DNA of 58,603 nucleotides from Clostridia bacterium (GCA_017537245.1 JAFYLD010000007.1:1-58603), one strand, 5' to 3'. Positions 17,645 to 26,918 are shown, numbered from the stretch's first letter. Notes: generated from the letters alone by a model not told the origin. Numbers and translations: made by a program.

Positions 17645-18046
17645 ATGACAATTGCTTTGATTGCTCATGATGCCAAGAAGGAACTAATGGTGCAGTTTTG
17701 TATTGCGTACTGCGGAATACTCAGCCGTCATAATATAGTTGCAACCGGTACTACCGGTAAAACCGTTGCAGAAGCCACCGGTCTTGATATTACCCGCTTT
17801 TTAGCAGGTTCACAAGGCGGCGCACAACAGATTGCTTCTCGCATTGGTTGTGACGAAATTGACCTTTTACTACTTTTCCGCGATCCGCTCAATCCAAAGC
17901 CTACCGAACCAGACGAACAAGCATTATTGCGACTTTGCGACGTTCATAACATCCCCGTTGCTACAAATATTGCTACCGCCGAGGTTCTAATTCACGGTCT
18001 TGAACGTGGCGACCTCGATTGGCGCGAAATTGTTAAAAATTCTTAA
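17645..18046 (+). CDS. methylglyoxal synthase homologue with altered active site
   Basis: The 133 residues align without gaps to the MgsA core: '[13 protein letters not shown]', 'ATGTTGKT', 'RDPLNPKP' and '[15 protein letters not shown]'. MgsA converts dihydroxyacetone phosphate to methylglyoxal. The Asp that acts as catalytic base (Asp71 in E. coli, within GGDQQ) is Ala60 here ('GGAQQI'), and the active-site His98 is Thr87 ('KPTEPD'). The other three aspartates (D9, D80, D90) are kept. The fold is therefore clear but the normal reaction is doubtful. It lies 15 bases after minD and 20 before hisS. Confidence 0.85.
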   Translation: MTIALIAHDAKKELMVQFCIAYCGILSRHNIVATGTTGKTVAEATGLDITRFLAGSQGGAQQIASRIGCDEIDLLLLFRDPLNPKPTEPDEQALLRLCDVHNIPVATNIATAEVLIHGLERGDLDWREIVKNS

Positions 18047-18066
18047 AGTCAGGAAGTTATTTAAAA

Positions 18067-19371
18067 ATGGCAGAAATTAACCGTGCAATAAAAGGCACGA
18101 ACGATATGTTACCATCAGACTCTCACAAATTTCAGTTTGTAGAGGGCAAAATGCTTGAAATAGCATCACTTTACGGTTTTCGCGAAATACGCGTTCCAGT
18201 TTTTGAACACACAGAGGTATTCCAGCGCAGTGTTGGCGATACAACCGACGTTGTTCAAAAAGAAATGTATACCTTCGACGACAAAGGCGGTCGCTCAATA
18301 ACCCTTCGCCCAGAGCTTACTGCAGGCGTTGTTAGAAGCGTTATCGAGCACGGTCTTGTAAACGGCGCGTTGCCTGTAAAGGTTTGCTACGTTGGCGGTT
18401 GCTACCGTTACGAAAAACCACAAGCGGGCAGACTACGTGAATTCCACCAATTTGGTGTTGAGTGCTTTGGCGCAGCTTCCCCTGCTGCCGATGCCGAGGT
18501 TATCTCACTTGGTCTTCAGGTGCTAGAAACAGTTGGCATTAAGAACATTTCTCTTGAAATCAACTCTATTGGTTGCCCAGAATGCCGTAAAAATTACCAC
18601 AAAGCGTTAAGCGAATACTTCGCTTCTCATATTGACACACTTTGCGAAACCTGTCGCGATAGACTCTCTCGCAATCCTATGCGTATTCTCGACTGCAAGT
18701 CACCAGTTTGCTCTGCCCTTGCAAAGGATGCTCCAAAGGTAATCGATTTCTTGTGCGACGAATGTCAAAACCACTTTGACGGAGTTAAGGCTCATCTTGA
18801 TGCCGCTGATATTAAATACACCGTAAATCCACAAATCGTACGCGGTCTTGACTACTATACAAAGACAGTATTCGAGTTTGTATCGGGCGATATTGGCGCG
18901 CAAAGCACAGTTTGTGGCGGTGGTCGTTACGACGGTCTTGTATCACAAATGGGTGGTCCTCAGGTAGCAGCACTCGGTTTTGGTATGGGTATTGAGCGTC
19001 TTATGCTAGCGCTTCAAAATCAAAACGCCGATTTTCCAGAGGCTGACAAGTGCGATATCTATATCGCTCCTATGGGCGATGCTGCCGCTATTAAGGCAAC
19101 CGCTCTTTGCACAGCGCTTCGCCGCGACGGCTTTGAAGCGCAATGCGACGTTTGTGGTCGCGGTCTTAAAGCACAAATGAAATATGCCGACAAAATCGGC
19201 GCTTTATACAGCATGGTGCTTGGCGACAACGAACTTGCCGAGGGCAAAGTAAATATTAAAAATATGAAAACAGGCGAACAAAAAGAAGTAAGCCTTAATG
19301 ATTTTAGCGAACAATTTATGCAAATTAAAATTGACGACGCATTTTCTTCACTAGAAGAATCAGTTTTATAA
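18067..19371 (+). CDS. hisS: histidine-tRNA ligase
   Basis: A class II synthetase of 434 residues. Motif 1 lies around 'FREIRVPVFEHTEVF', motif 2 is 'YRYEKPQAGRLREFHQFGVE' near 120, the HisA motif is 'RGLDYYTKTVFE' near 260, and motif 3 is 'ALGFGMGIERLML' near 305. The C-terminal anticodon-binding domain (about 330-420) is present, which separates it from the HisZ paralogue. Downstream aspS is its frequent partner. Confidence 0.95.
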   Translation: MAEINRAIKGTNDMLPSDSHKFQFVEGKMLEIASLYGFREIRVPVFEHTEVFQRSVGDTTDVVQKEMYTFDDKGGRSITLRPELTAGVVRSVIEHGLVNGALPVKVCYVGGCYRYEKPQAGRLREFHQFGVECFGAASPAADAEVISLGLQVLETVGIKNISLEINSIGCPECRKNYHKALSEYFASHIDTLCETCRDRLSRNPMRILDCKSPVCSALAKDAPKVIDFLCDECQNHFDGVKAHLDAADIKYTVNPQIVRGLDYYTKTVFEFVSGDIGAQSTVCGGGRYDGLVSQMGGPQVAALGFGMGIERLMLALQNQNADFPEADKCDIYIAPMGDAAAIKATALCTALRRDGFEAQCDVCGRGLKAQMKYADKIGALYSMVLGDNELAEGKVNIKNMKTGEQKEVSLNDFSEQFMQIKIDDAFSSLEESVL

Positions 19372-19386
19372 TTAGAAGGTGTTTTT

Positions 19387-21177
19387 TTGAAACTAGATAG
19401 AATGAATGGATTAAAGCGTACCCATTACTGCGGCACGCTAACAAAAAATGAAGTAGGCAACCAGGTTGTTGTTTGCGGTTGGGTACAACGTCAACGTGAC
19501 CTTGGCGCACTTATATTCGTTGACTTGCGCGACCGTACAGGTATTGTACAGTTGGCGTTTGACGACAACACAGATCGCGAAATTTTTGACAAAGCATTCC
19601 AGCTTCGTAGCGAATTTGTAGTTATGGCAAAGGGTAACGTTCGTATGCGTTCATCAATCAACACCGAAATTCCTACCGGTGAAATCGAAATTGAAGTAGA
19701 CGAACTTAAGGTGCTTGGCGAGTCAAAGACTCCTCCTTTTGAAATTGTTGAAAACAGCAACGCAAAAGAGGATTTACGTCTTAAATATCGTTATCTCGAC
19801 CTTCGTCGCGCAGATTTACAAAAGAACATCCTTATGCGCCACAAGATTGCAAAAGTAACCCGCGACTACTTTGACGAAAACGGATTTATCGAGCTTGAAA
19901 CCCCTACCCTTATCAAATCTACACCAGAAGGCGCACGTGACTATCTTGTTCCTTCTCGTATTCACAAGGGTAACTTCTTTGCTCTTCCACAGTCTCCACA
20001 GATGTATAAGCAGCTTTTGATGCTTTCTGGTTTTGACCGTTATATGCAGCTTGCTCGTTGCTATCGTGACGAAGACTTGCGTGCTGACCGTCAACCAGAA
20101 TTTACTCAAATCGACCTTGAAATGTCATTCGTAGAACGCGATGACGTATTCGCTATTGCCGAGGGTTACGTTAGCCGTCTATTTAGCGAAGTTCTTGGTG
20201 TAAACGTACCTACCCCACTACCACGTATGCGCTTTGACGACGCTATGAACGACTACGGTTCAGACAAGCCTGACACTCGTTTTGATATGAAGATTAAGGA
20301 TCTTTCTGATATCGTAAAAAACTGTGGTTTTGGCGTATTTGCCGATACAGTTAAAAACGGTGGTACAGTTCGCGCAATTACTGCAAAGAACGCTGTTGAC
20401 ACCTATACTCGTAAAGAAATTGACAAACTTACCGAAGAAGCAAAAGGCATCGGCGCAAAAGGTCTTGCCTTCATCCGCTGGGTAGAAGACACACCTACCT
20501 GCTCTTTCGCTAAGTTCATGACCGAAGAAGAAATGGCAGCTATCATCGAACGTACAGGTGCCGAGAAGGGTGACGTTGTATTTATCGTTGCCGATAAAAA
20601 ATCTCTTACCCTTTCAGTTCTTGGTTCACTTCGTCTTATGGTTGCAAAACGTCTTGATATTATTCCTCACGACCAATATAACTTCTTGTGGATTACTGAA
20701 TTCCCATTCTTTGAATACAATGAAGAAACAGGCAATTGGGATGCAATGCACCACCCATTCACCTCACCTCTTGACGAGTGTATTCAGTATCTTGAAACTG
20801 CACCTGAAAAGGTTTATGCAAACGCTTATGACTTGGTACTTAACGGTACTGAACTTTCAAGTGGTTCTATTCGTATTACCGACCCAGAGCTTCAAGCACA
20901 AATGTTTAGAGCGCTAGGTCTAAGCGACGAAGAAGCAGAGCAAAAATTCGGCTTCCTTACCGGCGCATTCCGTTACGGTGCGCCACCACACGGCGGTATG
21001 GGTATTGGTCTTGATAGACTTTGTATGATAATGACAGGTAGCGATTCACTACGTGACGTTATCGCATTCCCTAAAGTTGCAACTAGTGCCGAACTTATGT
21101 CAGGCGCACCTGGTCCTGTTGATGATATTCAGCTTGGTGACCTTGCAATTGCAATTATAAAAGAAGATAAAGAATAA
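19387..21177 (+). CDS. aspS: aspartate-tRNA ligase
   Basis: The 596-residue class IIb enzyme has an N-terminal OB-fold anticodon domain (about 15-110), motif 2 'ARCYRDEDLRADRQPEFTQID' near 220, a bacterial GAD insertion (about 290-410), and motif 3 'GGMGIGLDRLCMI' near 540. I keep the TTG start at 19387 because AAGGTG stands 7 bases upstream; an ATG five codons later is possible. It ends at a strong terminator. Confidence 0.95.
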   Translation: MKLDRMNGLKRTHYCGTLTKNEVGNQVVVCGWVQRQRDLGALIFVDLRDRTGIVQLAFDDNTDREIFDKAFQLRSEFVVMAKGNVRMRSSINTEIPTGEIEIEVDELKVLGESKTPPFEIVENSNAKEDLRLKYRYLDLRRADLQKNILMRHKIAKVTRDYFDENGFIELETPTLIKSTPEGARDYLVPSRIHKGNFFALPQSPQMYKQLLMLSGFDRYMQLARCYRDEDLRADRQPEFTQIDLEMSFVERDDVFAIAEGYVSRLFSEVLGVNVPTPLPRMRFDDAMNDYGSDKPDTRFDMKIKDLSDIVKNCGFGVFADTVKNGGTVRAITAKNAVDTYTRKEIDKLTEEAKGIGAKGLAFIRWVEDTPTCSFAKFMTEEEMAAIIERTGAEKGDVVFIVADKKSLTLSVLGSLRLMVAKRLDIIPHDQYNFLWITEFPFFEYNEETGNWDAMHHPFTSPLDECIQYLETAPEKVYANAYDLVLNGTELSSGSIRITDPELQAQMFRALGLSDEEAEQKFGFLTGAFRYGAPPHGGMGIGLDRLCMIMTGSDSLRDVIAFPKVATSAELMSGAPGPVDDIQLGDLAIAIIKEDKE

Positions 21178-21185
21178 AAAAACAA

Positions 21186-21213
21186 AACCACGGATTTAAA
21201 AATCCGTGGTTTT
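21186..21213. terminator. bidirectional intrinsic terminator between aspS and the phosphatase gene
   Basis: AAAACCACGGATTT pairs with AAATCCGTGG(TTTT) around a very short loop. T-runs lie on both sides, so it serves aspS (plus) and the lipoprotein phosphatase (minus). An almost identical stem recurs at 22602-22632. Confidence 0.85.
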
Positions 21214-21217
21214 AATT

Positions 21218-22537
21218 TTATTCAAGCATTATTGATTTAAATGAGTCAATTTGCGACTTTGGAACACCTACATAATTTATAAGCCAATGCTCAATCGATT
21301 GCTGCAATGTTTTGCAACCATTTTGTGCACCGTATTCCATCATGCTTGTGTAAAGCTGACGCCAACGAATTTCATTAGAACCTTCCGACATATTTTCGTT
21401 AGAATCAGAAAATGTATTACCCGCACCTGCACTGCGCCAACGCTTTTGACCTGACAATGACGTCAACTCAAAATCACGGGTCAAATCCTCATAAGATACG
21501 CCTAAGAGACCGTTAAGCAAAAATGCATAGGTTCCCGTGCGGTCGGAACCGCCCTGACAGTGCGCATAAATAGGATAGTTGCTTTCGTCTGAAAGAAGTG
21601 TAAATATTTGTTTGTAATTATTTTTTACCTCAGTTGAAATGGTGTTGCTATTTTTAAAAATAGCATCATAAGACGCCGCTGTGCTAAGGAAAACGTAATT
21701 AAATCCAGTACCTGCAGTTTCTGAAGGGTCGTTACTCGTATGACGTATATCAAGCTCAGTTTTGATACCCAAAGATTTTAATTGCTCAATTCCACTCTCT
21801 TTAATGGTATTAAGCTGCTGACCGCGATACAGCATTTCATACTTGACGGTTTTGCCGCTCTCGGTCTTCCAACCACCCATATCTCGCACGTTTCTTACAC
21901 CGTCAATAGATATCCAACGCACGGGCGCATCAACGATCTTGATTATACCGCCGCCTAAAATCTCATCAGAATTTGCGCCAATAGCCTTCCAATAATACGT
22001 CTTACCCGGAACTAATGTAGCATTCTTTATGCTTGAAGACGAAGTTTGAAAAGTAATTGCATTGGAAAAATCAGATTTTTCAGAAAAGTAAACGGTATAT
22101 GTACTGCCTGTCGTTTTCCAATCCAAATTCAGATTCTGATAGTTAAAATACTGTCCTGTGTAGTTGCTTAACCAATAATATTGATTGTCAGCATCGGTTG
22201 CATCAAGATAACTGCGCACAATGTCGTCACAGATATCTACTTCTACAACAGTATTGTAATCAATATACGCATTATTACTATCGGTAATACTGCTGGTGTC
22301 ACTGCTTGTATTACTGCTTACATCACTGTTCACGGTTGGATTTTGGTTACTTGATACGTTTGAATCCGACGATACCTCGGCGTCAGAGCTTGTAACGGTC
22401 TCACCGCTTTCATCAACAATTATTTCCTGATATTCAACATCTACAGCCTCGCTTGACGAATTGTCGGGTTCCGATTTGCAACCGCAAACACTTAATATCA
22501 TTAAAAATGATAATAATAATGAAAATACCTTCTTCAT
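21218..22537 (-). CDS. lipoprotein tyrosine-phosphatase (Y_phosphatase3 type), copy 1
   Basis: The 439-residue protein starts with a lipoprotein signal 'LLSFLMILSVCGC', so it should be anchored outside the cell membrane. A Ser/Asp-rich linker (25-85), a fibronectin-like beta domain (about 95-195) and a tyrosine/serine-phosphatase domain follow. The phosphatase P-loop is 'HCQGGSDRTG' near residue 327, with Cys and Arg of CX5R intact; 'NVRDMGGW' near 220 is typical of PF13350-like enzymes. The ATG at 22537 is chosen over the upstream one because the signal peptide begins there. It is a tandem paralogue of the next gene. Its substrate is unknown. Confidence 0.85.
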   Translation of the reverse strand: MKKVFSLLLSFLMILSVCGCKSEPDNSSSEAVDVEYQEIIVDESGETVTSSDAEVSSDSNVSSNQNPTVNSDVSSNTSSDTSSITDSNNAYIDYNTVVEVDICDDIVRSYLDATDADNQYYWLSNYTGQYFNYQNLNLDWKTTGSTYTVYFSEKSDFSNAITFQTSSSSIKNATLVPGKTYYWKAIGANSDEILGGGIIKIVDAPVRWISIDGVRNVRDMGGWKTESGKTVKYEMLYRGQQLNTIKESGIEQLKSLGIKTELDIRHTSNDPSETAGTGFNYVFLSTAASYDAIFKNSNTISTEVKNNYKQIFTLLSDESNYPIYAHCQGGSDRTGTYAFLLNGLLGVSYEDLTRDFELTSLSGQKRWRSAGAGNTFSDSNENMSEGSNEIRWRQLYTSMMEYGAQNGCKTLQQSIEHWLINYVGVPKSQIDSFKSIMLE

Positions 22538-22601
22538 AGCGCAAACATCTCCTTTTTCTTTTGATAGTATCATATCACTTTTACTACATTATTGTCAACA
22601 T

Positions 22602-22632
22602 AAAACCACGGATTTGAAAATCCGTGGTTTTT
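22602..22632. terminator. intrinsic terminator after phosphatase copy 2
   Basis: AAAACCACGGATTT pairs with AATCCGTGGTTTT around a 3-4 nt loop, followed by T-rich sequence on both strands. The stem is nearly identical to 21186-21213, so the duplication probably included the terminator. Confidence 0.85.
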
Positions 22633-22635
22633 ATT

Positions 22636-23970
22636 TTATTCTAGCATTATTGATTTAAAACTGTCGATTTGCGATTGTGGAACACCTACATAATTTATAA
22701 ACCAGTGTTCAATAGACTGTTGCAACGTGGTGCAGCCATTTTCTTTGCCGTATTCCATCATACCATTATAAAGATCGCCCCAAGCAATAGTTTGACCTGT
22801 TTCGGTTTTATAAGACGTATCGTTTGGACCAAATGTACCGCCTTTACCTTCACCGCGCCAACGTTTATTTCCACCAAAGGAAGTTAGCTCAAAATCTCTT
22901 GTCAAATCCTCATAGGATACACCCAAAAGACCATTTAGCAAGAATGCGTAAGTACCTGTTCTATCGGCGCCACCCTGACAGTGAGTATAAATTGGGTAAT
23001 TGCTTGCGTCTGACAGATAATTAAACATTGTCTTGTAATTTGATACTACAGTGTTTTTTGTGCTTTTTGAGAAAATATTATGATATGCTGTGTGGTCGGC
23101 AACCGCCACATAATTTAAATTTACGCCTTCGGCCGCAACACCCGCATCACTACTGGTACGCAAATCAAACTCGGTTTTAATACCTAAACTATTAAACGTT
23201 TCAAGACCGGCGCTCTTTAAATTTTGTACTATTGTTCCATCGTCTTTTTTTGCGTTAAGTTGTGCGCCGCGATAAATCATTTCGTATTTTACTTTTTTGC
23301 CGCTTGTCGTGGTCCAACCACCCATATCACGCACGTTTGATATACCTTCGATATAAATCCAACGCACAGGCGCATCCTTTATTTTTATCTTTCCGCCACC
23401 CAAAATCTTATCAGAATTTGAGCCTACTACCTTCCAATAATAAGTTTTACCGGGAACACAAATTGTGTTTTTAATCTCGAAAGAATTAGTTACCGTAATT
23501 ATTGCATTGCTAAAATCTGCATTTTCTGACATATAAATGGTGTATGGCGCTCTTCCCATTTCCCAATCAAGTTTAATATTTTGAAAATCGGCCTTTGTAC
23601 TTTGATAAGTGCTTAACCAAAAGTATTGATTATTTATAGTTGTAGCATCAAGATAGCCACGTACTACGTCGTCGCAAATATCAATTTCTACTATCTTATT
23701 ATAGTCAATTTTAATCTCAGTTTGACTAGAAGTATTGCCAGAAACGTTGCTTTGACTCTCGCTCGGTGTAGAAACGGTAGAAGACGTATCGTCTTTGGAC
23801 GAAATATTATCTTCTTTTGAAGTTGTCGTTTCACTGCTTGTTTGATCTACGACAATTGTTTCTGTTTCAACAATTTCACTTTCGTTAGAAATTTTATCTT
23901 GCGATGCGCAACCACAAATACCAATCACACAAAAGAGCGATAATAACAATGAAAAAATCCTTATTTTCAT
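22636..23970 (-). CDS. lipoprotein tyrosine-phosphatase (Y_phosphatase3 type), copy 2
   Basis: The 444-residue protein has the same layout as its neighbour: lipobox 'VIGICGC' near residue 16, Ser/Thr-rich linker, fibronectin-like domain, and phosphatase domain with 'HCQGGADRTG' near 331. The last residues ('QIDSFKSIMLE') and the segment 'LLNGLLGVSYEDLTRDFELTS' are identical in both copies, while the linkers differ, which points to a tandem duplication. GGAGG precedes the ATG by 7 bases. Both copies could dephosphorylate surface proteins, phosphoinositides or other extracellular substrates. Confidence 0.85.
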   Translation of the reverse strand: MKIRIFSLLLSLFCVIGICGCASQDKISNESEIVETETIVVDQTSSETTTSKEDNISSKDDTSSTVSTPSESQSNVSGNTSSQTEIKIDYNKIVEIDICDDVVRGYLDATTINNQYFWLSTYQSTKADFQNIKLDWEMGRAPYTIYMSENADFSNAIITVTNSFEIKNTICVPGKTYYWKVVGSNSDKILGGGKIKIKDAPVRWIYIEGISNVRDMGGWTTTSGKKVKYEMIYRGAQLNAKKDDGTIVQNLKSAGLETFNSLGIKTEFDLRTSSDAGVAAEGVNLNYVAVADHTAYHNIFSKSTKNTVVSNYKTMFNYLSDASNYPIYTHCQGGADRTGTYAFLLNGLLGVSYEDLTRDFELTSFGGNKRWRGEGKGGTFGPNDTSYKTETGQTIAWGDLYNGMMEYGKENGCTTLQQSIEHWFINYVGVPQSQIDSFKSIMLE

Positions 23971-24052
23971 ACAATATCCTCCGACTAAAATATAAACAAA
24001 TTGTATCATTTGCACATATTTTTGTCAAATTAAAAATTTTAAAAAATAGTGC

Positions 24053-24080
24053 TTGACTTTTTAAATAAAGGTAGTATAAT
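24053..24080 (+). promoter_or_regulatory. sigma-A promoter of the glycine-riboswitch operon
   Basis: TTGACT (24053-24058), a 16-nt spacer and TATAAT (24075-24080) stand about 55 nt before the first aptamer. Confidence 0.75.
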
Positions 24081-24134
24081 ACTATTGTTCTTTAAAGCAA
24101 TAAAGTTCAACAATTAAATATTGCTATATGATGT

Positions 24135-24293
24135 TTGCAGGAAATAGTTTTTACTGACCGAAGGAGTAACACTCTCAGGTGTCCTAATGGATGAGGACTG
24201 TAAACGGATAGCACTTTGGAGAAGCTTGATTAAATTCAAGTGCCGAAGGGGCAAAGACGCCATGCGTTAAATCTCTCAGGCAAAAGGACAAAG
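24135..24293 (+). promoter_or_regulatory. tandem glycine riboswitch
   Basis: Two glycine aptamers (gcvT motif) lie in series. The first has 'ACCGAAGGAGTAA' and 'CTCTCAGGT', followed by 'GAGGACTG'. The second has 'GCCGAAGGGGCAA', 'CTCTCAGGCAAAAGGAC', which is the canonical core. A short linker joins them near 24205-24215. The downstream gene is an AGCS amino-acid symporter. A factor-independent terminator between aptamers and gene suggests that glycine binding controls transcription elongation. Confidence 0.9.
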
Positions 24294-24347
24294 TTTTAAT
24301 TTTTCCCTTACATATTATATAGGGGTAATTTTGATTTTTGTTATTTT

Positions 24348-24381
24348 GTCGGATTGCGCGCTAGCGTGATTCGACTTTTTT
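24348..24381 (+). terminator. riboswitch expression-platform terminator
   Basis: A 12-bp stem (GTCGGATTGCGC with GCGTGATTCGAC, including G-T pairs) has a 4-nt loop and is followed by six T residues. It lies between the glycine aptamers and the symporter. Separately, CCCTTACA at 24304-24311 can pair with TGTAAGGG at about 24402, covering the ribosome binding site. Confidence 0.8.
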
Positions 24382-24417
24382 GCTTTAAAAAAGTATTTTT
24401 TGTAAGGGGATGTCGAA

Positions 24418-25944
24418 ATGTTAAAATTTATCGAAAACATTAACGGCGAAATCAACGGAGTTGTATGGGGCATATTTGGTCTTATACTACTCATCGGCAC
24501 AGGTATTATAGTTACCTGTTGCACAAAGTTCTTCCAAATCTCACGTCTTGGTACTTGGTGGAAAAACACAATTGGTAGTATGTTCTCAAAAGAAGTTATG
24601 AAGCACCGCAAAGAAAAGGGTACTATCTCTCCTTTCCAGGCGCTTTGTACCGCTCTTGCTGCAACTGTTGGTACCGGTAACATTGCCGGTGTTGCTGCCG
24701 CTATTTGTATTGGTGGCGCGGGTGCTGTTTTCTGGATGTGGGTTGCTGCGTTCTTTGGTATGATGACCAATTACGCAGAAAACGCTCTTGGTATCTATTT
24801 CCGTCGCAAGAATTCCGAAGGCGAATGGTCCGGCGGCGCTATGTACTATCTACAAGATGGTCTTGGTGCAAAAAAAGGCTGCAAATGGATTGGTAAAACT
24901 CTAGCTGTTCTTTTCTGTATTTTTGCTATGCTCGCTTCATTTGGTATCGGTAGCATGGGCCAGGTAAACAAGATTGTTTTAAACATAGCAGATGCTTTTG
25001 ACGTATCTTCACTATCTTCTATCACCGTTTTCGGCAACGTTTCACTTTACAATCTTATCCTTGGCGCAATCATTATGCTCCTTACCGCTGTAATTACTTT
25101 GGGCGGCGTTAAGCGTATTGCTAACGTTGCTGAAAAGATAGTACCATTCATGGTAGTTCTCTTTGTTCTTGGTTCACTTGTTATTATCGGTGTAAACTAT
25201 AACGCAATTCTTCCTGCATTTAAGGCAATTTTCGTTCACGCATTTGCTCCAAAAGCAGTTGTTGGTGGTGGCCTTGGCGCAATCATTATCGCTATGACAA
25301 ACGGCTTTAAACGAGGCGTTTTCTCAAATGAAGCAGGTCTTGGTTCATCTGTTATGGTTCACTCTAACTCAAGCGTTAAAGAACCTGTTAAGCAAGGTAT
25401 GTGGGGTATATTCGAAGTATTTGCCGACACAATGGTAGTTTGCACAATGACCGCTCTCGTAACCTTGACTTCTGGCGTTGTCAACTACAACGAATCAATG
25501 GCAAACGTTGAATCCGCAACACTTGTAGGTAACGCATTTAACAGCGTATTTAGCTGGGGCGGATTTGGTTCTAAGTTCATTGCTATCGCTATGTTCTTGT
25601 TCGCGTTCACAACCGTTCTTGGTTGGTCACACTACGGCTCAAAAGCTTGGGAATACCTCTTTGGCGCAAAGACAACCTTTATTTTCCGTATAATCCACGT
25701 TTGCACAATTATCTTTGGCGCAGTTCTCACCTCTTCACTCGCTTGGGATATCTCTGATACCTTTAACGGTCTTATGATGATTCCTAACCTTATTGGTGTA
25801 CTTGTAATGTTACCACTTGTAATTAAGCTTACCAAAAACTACGTTGATCGTAAGGTTAAGAAAAAGGACGTTGAACCTATTCTTTCTTATGACGCCGATA
25901 TTCAAGCAGAAGCTGCCGAGGCAGTTGCAAATGGTGAAGAATAA
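24418..25944 (+). CDS. sodium:alanine/glycine symporter (AGCS family)
   Basis: The 508-residue polytopic transporter shows the AGCS hallmarks: 'ALAATVGTGNIAGVAAAICIGGAGAVFWMW' near 80 (signature region), 'YAENALGIYFR', 'GGAMYYLQ', and 'FKRGVFSNEAGLGSS' near 295. It couples sodium entry to uptake or export of glycine and alanine. The tandem glycine riboswitch upstream makes glycine the likely substrate. AAGGGG precedes the ATG. A hairpin terminator follows. Confidence 0.94.
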   Translation: MLKFIENINGEINGVVWGIFGLILLIGTGIIVTCCTKFFQISRLGTWWKNTIGSMFSKEVMKHRKEKGTISPFQALCTALAATVGTGNIAGVAAAICIGGAGAVFWMWVAAFFGMMTNYAENALGIYFRRKNSEGEWSGGAMYYLQDGLGAKKGCKWIGKTLAVLFCIFAMLASFGIGSMGQVNKIVLNIADAFDVSSLSSITVFGNVSLYNLILGAIIMLLTAVITLGGVKRIANVAEKIVPFMVVLFVLGSLVIIGVNYNAILPAFKAIFVHAFAPKAVVGGGLGAIIIAMTNGFKRGVFSNEAGLGSSVMVHSNSSVKEPVKQGMWGIFEVFADTMVVCTMTALVTLTSGVVNYNESMANVESATLVGNAFNSVFSWGGFGSKFIAIAMFLFAFTTVLGWSHYGSKAWEYLFGAKTTFIFRIIHVCTIIFGAVLTSSLAWDISDTFNGLMMIPNLIGVLVMLPLVIKLTKNYVDRKVKKKDVEPILSYDADIQAEAAEAVANGEE

Positions 25945-25989
25945 TTTTTCTTGTTGTTACAGTTTCGTACTGGAACTCTCTTAATAGCA

Positions 25990-26023
25990 AAAATGACGAA
26001 GGTATATCGCCTTCGTCATTTTT
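25990..26023. terminator. bidirectional terminator between symporter and AraC gene
   Basis: AAATGACGAAGG pairs with CCTTCGTCATTT; T-rich 3' flanks occur in both directions. It separates the converging transcripts. Confidence 0.85.
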
Positions 26024-26027
26024 GTTA

Positions 26028-26870
26028 TTATACCTGTGATGGGTTGTGCCCTGTTTCTCTTTTATAGGCAGATGAAAAGTAGCCTTGCGAACTAAAACCT
26101 AACTCATCCGATACCTCATTTACCGACATTCCGCTTTTTAGCAAAACGGTAGCATTTTTAATTTTAAGAGTTAAAAAATACTTGTGTACGCTCATACCTG
26201 CATATTTGTCAAATAACCGTTTTAAACTAGATACACTTATACTAAGTTCACTAGCTAGGTCATCAACCGATAGCGATTCACTAATTTTTTGGTTCATTAT
26301 CTCAAGTGCCCGCTTAAATAGCTCTGTTTCATAAGTTTTGGCTTTAGGAAGTGTATTGCTACCCGACGCTAACGACAACACGATACGACCAATATAGTTT
26401 GCTACCGTTTGTAAAAATATATCATCACCTTCAAAATATGATAATATATCACCGAATGAATCCTTGCTGTCTATTGCTTTGCAGTGCTCTACACTATATT
26501 CCACATACTCTATAAAATTTCTAATAATTGAGCGATTGTACTTATCAAGATGAAATGCCCTCCGCGCCATATTCTTACAAATCGGGCCCGACATAGCAAA
26601 AGAAAAAATAAACATTGTAGCGCCACCGTCACCCACAACGTTAAACTTGTGCAACTCTAGAGGCTTGTGAAAAATTATATCTCCACTTTTAAACTCGTGT
26701 ACGTTTTCATCAGCCGAAATGATAACCTCACCGTCAATTACATACACAACCTCCCAAAAATCGTGCATCTCTCCAAGAAAGTTTTTGCCTTTGTCATAAC
26801 GTCTTTTAAAAAGACTATATAATTCATCAATTTTAACCAATTCTTTAACTTCTAGGCTACGCCAAGCCAT
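26028..26870 (-). CDS. AraC-family transcriptional regulator
   Basis: The 280-residue protein has an N-terminal cupin sensor domain ('EVVYVIDGEVIIS', 'GDIIFHKPLELHKFNV') and two C-terminal helix-turn-helix units ('LSVDDLASELSISVSSLKRLF' near 210 and 'SVNEVSDELGFSSQGYFSSAYKRETG' near 255). The ATG at 26870 has AGGTGA just upstream. It is divergent from the oxidoreductase cluster, so it probably senses a sugar or polyol and controls that cluster. Confidence 0.88.
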   Translation of the reverse strand: MAWRSLEVKELVKIDELYSLFKRRYDKGKNFLGEMHDFWEVVYVIDGEVIISADENVHEFKSGDIIFHKPLELHKFNVVGDGGATMFIFSFAMSGPICKNMARRAFHLDKYNRSIIRNFIEYVEYSVEHCKAIDSKDSFGDILSYFEGDDIFLQTVANYIGRIVLSLASGSNTLPKAKTYETELFKRALEIMNQKISESLSVDDLASELSISVSSLKRLFDKYAGMSVHKYFLTLKIKNATVLLKSGMSVNEVSDELGFSSQGYFSSAYKRETGHNPSQV

Positions 26871-26918
26871 ATTATCACCTTTTTGAACCAAAATCATATA
26901 TATTTAGCTAAATTTATA

